Shown one piece after another: positions 1 through 8,239 of a DNA stretch of 37,207 bases. The notes under the pieces were generated by a model, which ran no database searches, was not told the origin of the DNA, and worked only from the letters and a program-made list of their open reading frames with translations. How positions within the stretch are numbered: position 1 is the stretch's first letter; every line of letters begins with the position of its first letter. Position numbers and translations under genes: made by a program. Source of the DNA: JAXMAF01 sp046350555 (lineage in GTDB: Bacteria; Planctomycetota; Phycisphaerae; Phycisphaerales; SM1A02); contig JAXMAF010000038.1 of NCBI GenBank assembly GCA_046350555.1, positions 1-37,207 on the forward strand, in the 5' to 3' direction.

Positions 1-5
1 CTGCC

Positions 6-1676
6 ATGCTCGTGCCGTCATCGTGCTGCGTCCTCGCGTCGTTGCTCGCGCTCTGGCGCCCCCTCCCGGTCGTTCCGGCCGCGGCGCCGCCCGCGGCTTC
101 GTCGTCGACACCGGCCGTCGCGCCGACCGCGGCGCCCGGGCCGGCGTCGGTCCCCGGCGCCGCGACCACCGATGCGGCCGGTGGGGCGTCCCGCACCGGT
201 CCCTCGGCCGGTGGCGCGCCGACCTCGAGCGCCACGACCACGGTGGTCGCGGATCCGGTCGGGGCGCCGGCCAGCACGCAGGTCGTGCCCGCATCGACGG
301 CGGTCCCGGCGGGGGCGAAGCCGCAGCGCGTCTACCTCGTCATCGATCGCCGCACCGACGCCAAGGGGATCGTGGAGAGCGAGAACGCCGACGAGATCGT
401 GGTGCGCTGGAAGGACACGGTGCAGACGTTCCCGAAGTCGCGCCTGCTGCGCATCGATCGGCTGGTCGATCCGGAGCCGGGACAGAAGGGGACCGTGATG
501 CTCGCCGACGGCGAGCTTCGGCGCGGCGTGATCATCGAGGACGGCTACGACGAGGTCGTGATGGAGATCGAGGGCATTCGCACGAAATTTCCGCGAAGCG
601 CCGTCGACAACGTGCACCTCGAGCCGACCTTTGAGCAGGCATACAAGCGGCTCGCCGACGAGATCGCGCCCAACGACTTCACCCGGCGCGTCGAGCTGGC
701 GCGCTGGCTGATCGAACAGCGGCGATACGACATCGCGCAGCGCGAGCTCGCCGACATCACCTCCGCGACGGACAACCCGGAGGCGGAGCGCCTGTTCAAG
801 CAGGTCAACGCGCAGCTCCTGCTGGGCGGCGCGCGCTCGACCGAGGGTGGCGCGACCGACGTCGGCGACGGGCCGGCCAGCGCGGCGTCCCGGGCCGGCG
901 GAACGGCGGCGGGTCCGGCGCACCGGGCGAGCGGACCGGTCGATCAGCGCGACCTGCTCCCATCGCGCCTGCTGACGAAGGAAGACGTCAACATCATCCG
1001 CGTCTACGAGCTCGACCTGAAGGATCCGCCACGGATGTCCGTCTCGCCGGCGACGATCCGGGCGATGATCGAGGGCTACGCGGCGAGCGACCTGATCCCC
1101 GCCAGCAGCCAGGAGCGCACCGCGCTCTTCCGCCTGGATCCCGTTCAGCTCGTCTCGCTCATGTTCCGGCTGAAGGCGCGCGACCTCTATCCGGACATCG
1201 AGGTGCAGAGCGAGCCGCCCCACCTGAACCTCTTCCGGCAGCGCGTGCACAACGCGTGGCTCATCCCGAGCTGCGCGACGAGCCGATGCCACGGCGGTGT
1301 CGATGCGGGCCGCTTCTTCCTGCACAACCGCAACTACAAGGACGAGCGCGTCCGCTACACGAACCTGGTGATCCTCGACCAGCTCCAGCTCGATGGTCGT
1401 GGCGGCGCCCGTCGGCTCATCGACTACGACGATCCGATGATGTCGCTGATCGTCCAGTACGGCCTGCCGCGAACCGAGGCGCGATTCCCGCATCCGGACG
1501 TTCCGGGATGGCGTCCGGTCTTCACGGAGTCCAATCGCAAGCTCCTCGACGACACGCTCAAGTGGATCCGGAGCATGTTCCGGCCCCGCCCGAAGTACCC
1601 CATCGAGTACGAACCGCCGGTGCTGACCGTGCCCGACCGCCGGGATGCCGGTGGCGACGTGCCCGTTGATCGGTGA
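6..1676 (+). CDS. Secreted hypothetical protein with C-x4-CH (cytochrome c-like) C-terminal region
   Basis: A 556-residue protein. The N-terminus is hydrophobic and passes into a long Ala/Pro/Thr-rich stretch (about residues 20-100), which looks like a signal peptide followed by a low-complexity linker. Residues about 105-200 are beta-rich with repeated R/K-x-G-x-V elements, and 205-270 are helical and TPR-like. The C-terminal part has Cys423-x4-Cys428-His429 in a setting (ATSRCHGG) resembling haem-binding segments of planctomycete cytochrome-like proteins, but with four residues between the cysteines instead of two. Covalent haem attachment is therefore uncertain. The ATG lies five bases from the window edge, so the true start could be upstream. 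Function is unknown; periplasmic location is inferred. Confidence 0.75.
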   Translation: MLVPSSCCVLASLLALWRPLPVVPAAAPPAASSSTPAVAPTAAPGPASVPGAATTDAAGGASRTGPSAGGAPTSSATTTVVADPVGAPASTQVVPASTAVPAGAKPQRVYLVIDRRTDAKGIVESENADEIVVRWKDTVQTFPKSRLLRIDRLVDPEPGQKGTVMLADGELRRGVIIEDGYDEVVMEIEGIRTKFPRSAVDNVHLEPTFEQAYKRLADEIAPNDFTRRVELARWLIEQRRYDIAQRELADITSATDNPEAERLFKQVNAQLLLGGARSTEGGATDVGDGPASAASRAGGTAAGPAHRASGPVDQRDLLPSRLLTKEDVNIIRVYELDLKDPPRMSVSPATIRAMIEGYAASDLIPASSQERTALFRLDPVQLVSLMFRLKARDLYPDIEVQSEPPHLNLFRQRVHNAWLIPSCATSRCHGGVDAGRFFLHNRNYKDERVRYTNLVILDQLQLDGRGGARRLIDYDDPMMSLIVQYGLPRTEARFPHPDVPGWRPVFTESNRKLLDDTLKWIRSMFRPRPKYPIEYEPPVLTVPDRRDAGGDVPVDR

Positions 1677-1795
1677 GCAAGCGATCAACGATCGCCGCGA
1701 CGCCCGTCGATGCGGACTGCGGCGGAGCGTGACGCGTTCGATCCCTTGCGGCCCGAGCGACCTTCGCCACGGGCTGCCTGCCCACAGCCGCGTCT

Positions 1796-1841
1796 CGGCG
1801 GAATTGGATTGGGTGGGGCGCGAGAATCGGCTGGGACGCGT
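1796..1841 (+). repeat. 46-bp dispersed repeat, copy A
   Basis: Ungapped alignment with the reverse complement of 35351-35396 gives 37 identical bases of 46. Conserved blocks are CGGCGG at the left end and GGGACGCGT at the right end. This copy is intergenic, just upstream of a possible -10 (TATTAC, 1841-1846) for the lipoprotein gene at 1914. Confidence 0.6.
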
Positions 1842-1851
1842 ATTACACTCC

Positions 1852-1894
1852 CCGGTTCGTCCCGCGCCCGCACGCACCCGGGCGGGCGAACCCG
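1852..1894 (+). promoter_or_regulatory. Imperfect hairpin in the presumed 5' leader of the lipoprotein gene
   Basis: Left arm GGTTCG...CCCG...CCCG (1854-1870) pairs with CGGG..CGGG..CGAACC (1879-1892), with small bulges and a loop around CACGCAC. It lies between a possible -10 (TATTAC, 1841-1846) and the ATG at 1914, which has AGGA at 1903-1906 as a Shine-Dalgarno sequence. It could be a leader structure or attenuator. No known RNA family is recognised. Confidence 0.3.
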
Positions 1895-1913
1895 TCCCCA
1901 GCAGGATCGTCCG

Positions 1914-4100
1914 ATGCCCTTGAACCGATTCGACCGTTGCGCTTCCGTCGCCTCGTCCGTTCGCGACGGCGCCGCATGCTCGCTGCTCTCGTGCGTCGTC
2001 GCGACGACGGTCGTCGTCGGGGCGTCGCTGGCGACGCTCTCCGGCTGCGAGCAGTCGAGCGCCCGCGCCGAGCGGAACGCCGCGAAGGAGATCGACTCGG
2101 TCACCCAGGCGCTCGCCGCCAAGCGGCTGCCCAACCCCTCGCTCGCGGACGCAGACGCGGTGGCGAAGGCGCGCAACGACCTCGGCGCCCTCGCCAACCG
2201 GCTCACCGCGCTCCAGGGCGCGGCGCCGGGACAGATGAGCGCGGCAAACCTGCTCGCCGCATCGATCGAGGCCGATCGGGGACGCCTCGCGGTCGACCGA
2301 TTGCGCCTGATCGACGCGCAGTTGCGCGACGAGCGCTCCGGGCTCGCGACGCTGATCGCCACCGGCTTTGCGCTCGACGCGCTCGCATCGGCCGCCGAGC
2401 GATTCGATCCGTCCAAGGATCGCGCCGACCTCGCCCGGCTCCGCGCCGAGGCCGGCGAGCGCGTCGAGGAGCTGAAGCAGCGCGCCGCGAAGCTCGCCGA
2501 ACCGATCGCCCAGCTCGCCGCCGAGAGCGATTCGAGCCGGGCGGCGCTCCAGGAGCTCGATCGTTCCGAGATGGACCTGCGCAGCCAGGCGCGCGCCGCG
2601 GGTCCGGTCATGGGCTACCGCTTCGTCGAGCAGGCGTCGCAGAAGCGCGGCGAGGCCGACGCGCTGCGCATCCGCATGGCCCGCAACGATGTCCAGTTGA
2701 TGGAGCTCAAGCCGGAACAGTCCTTCGCGGTGACCGACGCGGCGCAGCGCGAGGAGATCATGGCCCAGCTTGCCGCGGCGTCGAACGACCTCAAGGCGAT
2801 GGCCGACGACGCCAAGGCGATCGCCGAGGCAAGCCGCAAGCGCATCGGCGCCATCCGCGAGCAGATCGCCCGCGAGCTCGAGGCGATCGCCGGCCAGACG
2901 AACGGTCCCGCCGCCGAGCTCGCCAGCCAGGCCGAAGAGGACTTCACCAAGTCGGCGCAGTTGGCGCAGCGCGCCGCCGGACCCGATGCGGGTCGCGACA
3001 TGGCGCTGGCCGGCAAGGAGAGCGTGGCCACGGCGAAGCTCGCGCTGGCGCGGCTGGCGTGGGGTCAGGTGCTCGCGGCTGAACGACGAGTCGGCGGCTC
3101 CTCCAGGGCTCGCCGCGGGCGGTTCGCTCTTCGGCGACCCATCGCAGTTCAAGTCGCGGCTCGACGCCATCGAGAAGCAGCGCGCCGAGGCGGTCGAGCG
3201 GGCGAAGGGCGCGGCGACGTCGGCGCTGGAGTCCGTTGGACAGGCGGCGGGCGAGTCGCCCACCGCGGCGACCCTGAAGGCCAACCTCACCGCGCTCATC
3301 GACGCGCTCTCGGGCAAGGCGCCCGGCGGTGGCGGCGTCGTCGTCGCCCTCGGGCGGTGGCGCCGGTCCTGGTTCAGGTGCCGACGGCGCCGCGCCGGGT
3401 GGCTTCGAGTCGCGGGCAGCGCTGCTGGACTTCCTGAAGCACGGCGACTTCAAGAACGCAGCGACGTGGCGCCATGCCCGGCGCGTACAAGGCGTCCTCG
3501 GGCGCGTCGCGCGCGGCGCTCGACCTCATGCGGATGCTCGGCGACGACTCGGCCGACCTCAACGCCGCGATCGTCGAGAGGTTCGGGCTTGCGGCGATGC
3601 GCGATCCGGCGCTCACCGGCGGCTTCGCGATGCCCGACTGGAACGAGCTCACGGTCGCCGACGTCACCGACACCAAGGCGACGCTTGCGCCCCGACGCTC
3701 CGGCTCGAAGCCGCTGCCGTTGGTGAAGTCGGGCGGTCGTTGGTTCATCGACTTCGACGGAATGCTGGCCGCGGTCGCGGGATCGGCGGATGCGGCGCAG
3801 GCTCAGCAGCAGATGATGGGCCAGCAGGTGCAGCAGCTCCAGGCGATGCGCCCGCAGCTCAAGGAGGCCTATGCGGCCATCGCCGCGAAGGTGAAGTCGG
3901 GGCAGATCACCTCCGTCGAGCAGATCCGGACCGAGATGATGCAGGCGATCATGTCGAAGATGGCGGGCAGCGCGGGCGGGCCCGACGCCGAGGCGATGAA
4001 GAAGGCGATGGAGGAGGCGGCGAAGCAGCTCCAGGACATGAGCCCGGAGGAGCGGCAGAAGCTCATGGAGAAGCTCGGCGGAACGAAGCCGCCGCAGTGA
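1914..4100 (+). CDS. Large coiled-coil lipoprotein, interrupted by three frameshifts
   Basis: The start ATG at 1914 has AGGA seven bases upstream. A signal sequence runs to a lipobox-like T-L-S-G-C with Cys at about residue 45. A long Ala/Glu/Lys-rich helical region follows, probably coiled coil, then an alpha/beta segment with GRWFIDFDGML and a Gln/Met-rich helical tail ending in MSPEERQKLMEKLGG. The reading frame changes three times, each by +1: near 3070-3080, near 3330-3350 and near 3470. Downstream of each shift, sensible protein continues in the next frame. Removing one base at each point would give about 727 residues. I treat this as one gene damaged by insertions, probably sequence errors, though a true pseudogene is possible. 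It is predicted to be a membrane-anchored, periplasm-facing protein. The family is not recognised. Confidence 0.65.
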
Positions 4101-4122
4101 GGCTTCTCGCTCGGTCCCGGCC

Positions 4123-4482
4123 ATGGCACGCGGCCCGCTCTCGATCTTCTTCCGGCTCCAGGCCGCCTCGCTGACGATCGTCGGGCCGGTCGCCGCGGCC
4201 GCCTCCTGGCTGGCGTGCAGCCGACTCGCGCTGGTCGCCGCGCGGAACGAGATCGACGTCGCCAAGCTCGGCGAACCGGCGCGCAGCGTGCTGGCGAACC
4301 CGGGCCTGGCGCTGGTTCCCGGCGCGGCGATCCTCGCCTTCGCGCTCCTCGCGCTGCTGGTGCGGAAGGGGCGCGGGTTGCTGCTGGTGCTCGCGATCCT
4401 GTCGCTGCTCGCGGCGCTGGCGCTCATGATGGCGACCGCGATGCAGGTGATCGGCCCGATGTACGAGTACAAGGAGCTCTGA
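4123..4482 (+). CDS. Small integral membrane protein, function unknown
   Basis: A 119-residue hydrophobic protein with about three predicted membrane helices: residues 12-35, a central one at about 65-80, and about 88-108. It starts 22 bases after the lipoprotein gene and ends exactly where the DHH phosphoesterase reading frame begins, so the three plus-strand genes probably form one transcription unit. No family motif is recognised. The C-terminal segment MYEYKEL is polar and probably exposed. It might be an accessory protein for the preceding lipoprotein, but that rests on position alone. Confidence 0.6.
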   Translation: MARGPLSIFFRLQAASLTIVGPVAAAASWLACSRLALVAARNEIDVAKLGEPARSVLANPGLALVPGAAILAFALLALLVRKGRGLLLVLAILSLLAALALMMATAMQVIGPMYEYKEL

Positions 4483-4563
4483 ATCGCCTCGCACCCGGCC
4501 GCCTACGCCTCCACCTCGACGCCCGCCGCGATCGCTGCGCGCCTTCGCGCCGGGCGCAGCGCG

Positions 4564-5544
4564 GTGCTGCTCACCCACGCCAAGCCCGACGGCGACGCGA
4601 TCGGTTCGCTCGTGGCGCTTCACCGCGCCCTGGAGCTGGTTGGCGTCCGCTGCGAGTCGATCGTGATGGGGCCGGTCGAGTCCGCCCTGCTCATGGCCGC
4701 GGGCGGAACGCCGCTGCGACGGCTCGAGCGCGAGGGGCCTCCGTCCGACGAGCCCGACGTGATCGCCGTGGTCGACACCGGATCGTGGTCGCAGCTCGAA
4801 CCGATCGCCGCGTGGCTGCGGCCGCGCACGGCGCGGGCGGTGGGCGTGGATCATCACGTGCGCGGCGACGACGTCGCCGGCGCGGGCCGGCTCGTCGAGC
4901 CGGCGTGCGCATCGACGACGCAGGCGCTCGTCTCGGTGATCGAGGCGATGGGCGTTGCCATCGACGGCACGGCTGGGCGCTCGTCGCTCGAATCGATCGC
5001 GACGCCGCTCTACATGGGTCTGGCGACCGACACGGGCTGGTTCAAGTTCGCCAACGCCGACGCCCGCGTCTTCGCGCTCGCCTCGCGCCTGCTCGCCGCC
5101 GGCGCCCGCAAGGAGTGGCTCTACGCGACGCTCGAGCAGAACGCCCGTCCGCCGCGACTGGCGCTCACCGCGCGGGCGCTGGCCTCGCTCCGGCTGCTCG
5201 CCGACGGACGCGTCGCGCTGATGACGCTCTCGCGCCGCGACTTCGAGGCGTGCGGCGGCGGGCCGGAGGACATCGGCGGGCTCGTCAACGAACCGATGGT
5301 CCTCGGCGGCGTGCGCGTCGCCGTGCTGGTCTCGCAGCACGAGCCGGGATCGACGCGGGCAAGCTTCCGCAGCAAGCCCGGCGTGGTCGGCGTCGCCGGC
5401 GAAGCGACCGTGGACGTCAACGCCATCGCCGCGCGCCTCGGCGGCGGCGGGCACATGCAGGCGGCCGGCGCCAAGCTGGCGATGGACCTGCCCGACGCGG
5501 TGCGCGAGGTCGAGCGCGTGGTGCTGGAGACGATGTCGCCATAG
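4564..5544 (+). CDS. nrnA: DHH/DHHA1 phosphoesterase, NrnA-like (nanoRNase / pAp phosphatase)
   Basis: It carries DHH-family metal motifs in order: HAKPDGDAIGS near the N-terminus, VVDTGSW, AVGVDHH, and the DHHA1 glycine motif GGGGHMQAAGA near the C-terminus. The family uses Mn2+ to degrade 2-5 nt RNAs and dephosphorylate 3'-phosphoadenosine 5'-phosphate in the cytoplasm. GTG 4564 is the first usable start in frame, but it removes the first helix normal for the family. Family-like sequence (STPAAIAARLRAG) continues upstream to 4483 with no ATG, GTG or TTG before the preceding stop. A base error or a rare ATC start at 4483 may hide the true start. The C-terminus is complete at 326 residues from GTG. 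Confidence 0.88.
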   Translation: MLLTHAKPDGDAIGSLVALHRALELVGVRCESIVMGPVESALLMAAGGTPLRRLEREGPPSDEPDVIAVVDTGSWSQLEPIAAWLRPRTARAVGVDHHVRGDDVAGAGRLVEPACASTTQALVSVIEAMGVAIDGTAGRSSLESIATPLYMGLATDTGWFKFANADARVFALASRLLAAGARKEWLYATLEQNARPPRLALTARALASLRLLADGRVALMTLSRRDFEACGGGPEDIGGLVNEPMVLGGVRVAVLVSQHEPGSTRASFRSKPGVVGVAGEATVDVNAIAARLGGGGHMQAAGAKLAMDLPDAVREVERVVLETMSP

Positions 5545-5576
5545 GCGCCGGGACACCGTGGCGTCCGCACCGACTT

Positions 5577-5590
5577 CCGGTTGCAACCGG
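5577..5590. terminator. Perfect 14-bp palindrome between convergent genes
   Basis: CCGGTTGCAACCGG is self-complementary and lies between the end of nrnA (plus) and the end of the metal-binding lipoprotein gene (minus). Flanking TT and GGAA extend the stem imperfectly. There is no T tract. A bidirectional terminator is inferred from position. Confidence 0.35.
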
Positions 5591-5646
5591 GAACCCGAGA
5601 TGGGCGCCCGGACCCGCCTCGCCACCCATCGTGTCGCCAGCCAGGC

Positions 5647-6054
5647 TCACGGTCTCGGCGCGATCGTGTACCCGAGCCGCCCGACCGCCTCGGCGACCTT
5701 TGCCTTCGCGGACGGATCGATCATGACCACGGTCGCCTCCTTGCGCTCGAGCGACACCTCGCAGGCGGTCACGCCGGGGATCTCCTTCGCCGTCGCCGTG
5801 ATCGCCTCGACGCAATTGGCGCAGTGCATCCCCTCGACGGAATAGACGACCGTCCGCGGGGCCGCCGCGACGGCACGCTCCCGTGCCTGCCGATCCGAAC
5901 AACCGAGGACGCAGGCGGCCAGCGCGAGCGCCGCGACGAGGCCCGCCTCGAGCGAGCCGTGACGCCCTCGCCGCGCACTCGATTCGGCGCGAAGGGCGTG
6001 GACGACGGACCAGACGCGGCGTGCGAACCGAACCGGCACGGGGACTCGAGGCAT
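5647..6054 (-). CDS. HMA-domain (heavy-metal-binding) lipoprotein, MerP/CopZ-like
   Basis: About 135 residues. An N-terminal hydrophobic segment ends in a lipobox-like A-C-V-L-G-C, then a short linker leads to a heavy-metal-associated domain with the diagnostic GMHCANC. The domain follows the usual beta-alpha-beta-beta-alpha-beta pattern and ends in LGYTI. Such domains bind Cu(I) or Hg(II) through the two cysteines. The lipobox suggests it acts as a periplasmic metal binder, not a cytosolic chaperone. ATG 6054 is preferred over a TTG two codons upstream because TACCGT (6060-6065) sits five bases before it. It follows the isochorismatase-like gene by 19 bases. No P-type ATPase is nearby, so the partner is unknown. 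Confidence 0.8.
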   Translation of the reverse strand: MPRVPVPVRFARRVWSVVHALRAESSARRGRHGSLEAGLVAALALAACVLGCSDRQARERAVAAAPRTVVYSVEGMHCANCVEAITATAKEIPGVTACEVSLERKEATVVMIDPSAKAKVAEAVGRLGYTIAPRP

Positions 6055-6073
6055 GTTCAACGGTACGCGGCGC

Positions 6074-6637
6074 TCATGGCACGATCTTCTTCGCCAGCTC
6101 GAGGCAGGCGCGGAACGACGGGTGCCGCGCGTCGGCCATGAGCTCGTACATCGCGCTCATGACGCCCGTCGGCAGCGCACCGGCGGCGCCCATGCGCTGG
6201 AGGGCCGGCGCGATCTGGTCGCGCTGCCCCGCGGAGATCGCGTCGGTGCAGACGAAGCACTGGAACCCCGACGCCTGGAGGTCGAGCACCGACTGAAGCA
6301 CGCAGACGTGCGCCTCGATGCCTGCGACGAGGATCGTCGAGCGCCGCCACTGCCGGAACTGGTCGACGACCATCTCGACCGCTGCGCTGAAGCGAGTCTT
6401 CTCGAGGCGGGCCGCCGGATTCGCCATCGCCTGCGACACGATCGGAACGGTGCGTCCGAGTCCCTGCACGTACTGCTCGGTGACGAGCGACGGAATGGCC
6501 AGCTCGTTGGCCATCCGCAGCAGGGTGGCGCAGTTCGCGCAGAGGCGGTCGCGGTCGGCGATCGTCGGCATGAGCCGTTCCTGCACGTCGATGACCAGCA
6601 GCGCCGCGTCGTCGATCCTGAGCCGTGGAATGGGCAT
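6074..6637 (-). CDS. Isochorismatase-family cysteine hydrolase
   Basis: A 187-residue Rossmann-like hydrolase of the usual family length. The catalytic triad is visible: Asp in LLVIDVQERLM, Lys in EKTRFSA, and Cys in GIEAHVCVLQS. The usual cis-peptide region precedes the cysteine. Family members hydrolyse isochorismate, nicotinamide or other amides. The short form with N-terminal VIDVQE and no extra domain resembles YcaC-like hydrolases, so the substrate cannot be named. The protein is probably cytoplasmic. The start ATG has TACGCT (6644-6649) six bases upstream and no Shine-Dalgarno sequence. It lies 58 bases downstream of purB on the same strand. Confidence 0.88.
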   Translation of the reverse strand: MPIPRLRIDDAALLVIDVQERLMPTIADRDRLCANCATLLRMANELAIPSLVTEQYVQGLGRTVPIVSQAMANPAARLEKTRFSAAVEMVVDQFRQWRRSTILVAGIEAHVCVLQSVLDLQASGFQCFVCTDAISAGQRDQIAPALQRMGAAGALPTGVMSAMYELMADARHPSFRACLELAKKIVP

Positions 6638-6695
6638 GCGTGCAGCGTACCGAGGAGCGAGGACGACGTCCGCGTGGCCGGCGCCGCGCCACCGT

Positions 6696-8213
6696 TCACA
6701 CGCGCAGCGCCGTGGCCGCCGCGATCCTTCCCGAATGGCGCGAGCGGATCGGCTCGACGATCTCCGCCACGAACGAGTCGACCTGCTGCGGCGCGAGCCC
6801 CACGTACGCCCTTGGATCGAGCACTTCGCCGAGGTCCATGCCGGCGAAGATCGGCTCGGCGCGAAGGCGCTCGAGCAGGTCGTTCGGCCCGCCCTCGTCC
6901 TTGACGCGCATCGCCGCGGCTTGGCTGTGCCGACGGATGACCTCGTGTGCGTCCTGGCGGTCGGCGCCGTGGCGCACCGCGGCCATCATGAGGTTCTCCG
7001 TCGCCATGAAGGGCAGCTCGCGCATGAGGTTGGCGCGGATCGTCGCCTCGTGCACGACGAGTCCATCGCACACGTTGCGGAGGATGTCCAGGGCGCCGTC
7101 GAGGGCCAGGAACGGCTCCGGCAGCGCGAGGCGGCGATTGCTGCTGTCGTCGAGCGTGCGCTCCAGCCACTGCGTCGCCGCGGTGTTCAGCGGGTTCTGC
7201 GCCATCGCCATCACGAAGCGGCACAGCCCGGTGGCGCGCTCGCAGCGCATCGGGTTGCGCTTGTAGGCCATGGCGCTGCTGCCGATCTGCTCCGGCTCGA
7301 ACGGCTCCTCGATCTCCTTCGCGCCCGCCAGCAGCCGGAGGTCGTTGCAGCACTTGTGGATCGCCGCGGCGACGACGGCGAGGGCGTTGACGATCTGGGC
7401 GTCGACCAGCCGCGTGTACGTCTGGCCGCTCACCGCGAGGACCGGGCGGCCGCGCCACCCGAGCCTGGCGATGAAGTCCCGTTCGAGCGCCGCGACCTTG
7501 GCGGCGTCGCCGTCGCAGAGCGCCAGGAACGACGCCTGCGTCCCGGTGGCGCCGCGCAGGCCGCGGATGCGCAGCGCCGCCCGGCGGGCCTCGACCTCCT
7601 CGAGCGAGAGCGCAAGGTCCTGCGCCCAGAGGCACGCCCGCTTGCCGACGGTCACCGGCTGCGCCGGCTGGTAGTGCGTGAATCCGAGCGTCGGCGTCGC
7701 GCGCCAGCGCACGGCGAACCGGCCGAGCGCATCGACCACGCCCGCGACCTTCTCCGCGACGAGCCGCATGGCGTCGTCGAGGATCAGCAGGTCGGCGTTG
7801 CAGACGATGTCCTGGCTGGTGGCTCCGAGATGGATGATCGCGCGGGCCTCGGGTGCCACGTCGCCGAGGGCGTGCACATGGGCCATCACGTCATGCCTGA
7901 GCCGCGCCTCGTGCGCCGCCGCGGCCTCGAAGTCGATGTCGTCCAGGTGCGCTCGAATGGCCTCGACCTGGGCGCGCGACACGGGCAGGCCGAGTTCGTG
8001 CTGCGCCTCGGCAAGCGCCAGCCAGAGCCTCCGCCACGTCGCGATCCGGCGCCGCGGCGACCAGATCGCCTGCATCGCCGGCGACGCGTTGCGGGCCTCG
8101 AGCGCCGAGCGGTAGCGGTCGTTCGGATCCGGCGCGGGGGACTGCCACGCGGCTGGCGCTCCCGCGATCGGCCTCGCCGAAGCGGAATCGATGGGTCGGT
8201 TCGCCGAGGTCAT
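6696..8213 (-). CDS. purB: Adenylosuccinate lyase
   Basis: A 505-residue member of the fumarase/aspartase superfamily. Landmarks include HLGATSQDIVCNADLL, the TPTLGFTHYQPAQPVTVGKR substrate-binding region, and the flexible signature loop GSSAMAYKRNPMRCE. Its GSSAM serine is the family's catalytic base. The C-terminal domain contains MRELPFMATENLMM. The overall pattern resembles the longer PurB type found in eukaryotes and several bacterial phyla. It cleaves succinylaminoimidazole-carboxamide ribotide and adenylosuccinate, each releasing fumarate, in purine synthesis. The first ~25 residues are Ala/Pro-rich and not conserved. The ATG lies only 26 bases from the divergent sigma-factor start. 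TAGCAT (8221-8226) sits seven bases upstream, so the mRNA is probably leaderless. Confidence 0.95.
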   Translation of the reverse strand: MTSANRPIDSASARPIAGAPAAWQSPAPDPNDRYRSALEARNASPAMQAIWSPRRRIATWRRLWLALAEAQHELGLPVSRAQVEAIRAHLDDIDFEAAAAHEARLRHDVMAHVHALGDVAPEARAIIHLGATSQDIVCNADLLILDDAMRLVAEKVAGVVDALGRFAVRWRATPTLGFTHYQPAQPVTVGKRACLWAQDLALSLEEVEARRAALRIRGLRGATGTQASFLALCDGDAAKVAALERDFIARLGWRGRPVLAVSGQTYTRLVDAQIVNALAVVAAAIHKCCNDLRLLAGAKEIEEPFEPEQIGSSAMAYKRNPMRCERATGLCRFVMAMAQNPLNTAATQWLERTLDDSSNRRLALPEPFLALDGALDILRNVCDGLVVHEATIRANLMRELPFMATENLMMAAVRHGADRQDAHEVIRRHSQAAAMRVKDEGGPNDLLERLRAEPIFAGMDLGEVLDPRAYVGLAPQQVDSFVAEIVEPIRSRHSGRIAAATALRV

Positions 8214-8220
8214 CGGTCCG

Positions 8221-8234
8221 ATGCTACGTACGAT
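8221..8234. promoter_or_regulatory. Back-to-back -10 elements of a divergent promoter (purB / sigma factor)
   Basis: Only 26 bases separate the two divergent start codons. The minus strand reads TAGCAT (8221-8226), seven bases before the purB ATG. The plus strand reads TACGAT (8229-8234), five bases before the sigma-factor GTG. Each -10 would overlap the other promoter's core, so the two genes should compete for polymerase and be leaderless. No clear -35 was seen. Confidence 0.5.
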
Positions 8235-8239
8235 CGCGC

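Noticed and set aside
18..3317. Very long minus-strand open frame opposite the first two genes
   Set aside because: Arg/Ala-rich composition with no family motif. It mirrors the codon bias of the plus-strand genes, a usual shadow in GC-rich DNA.
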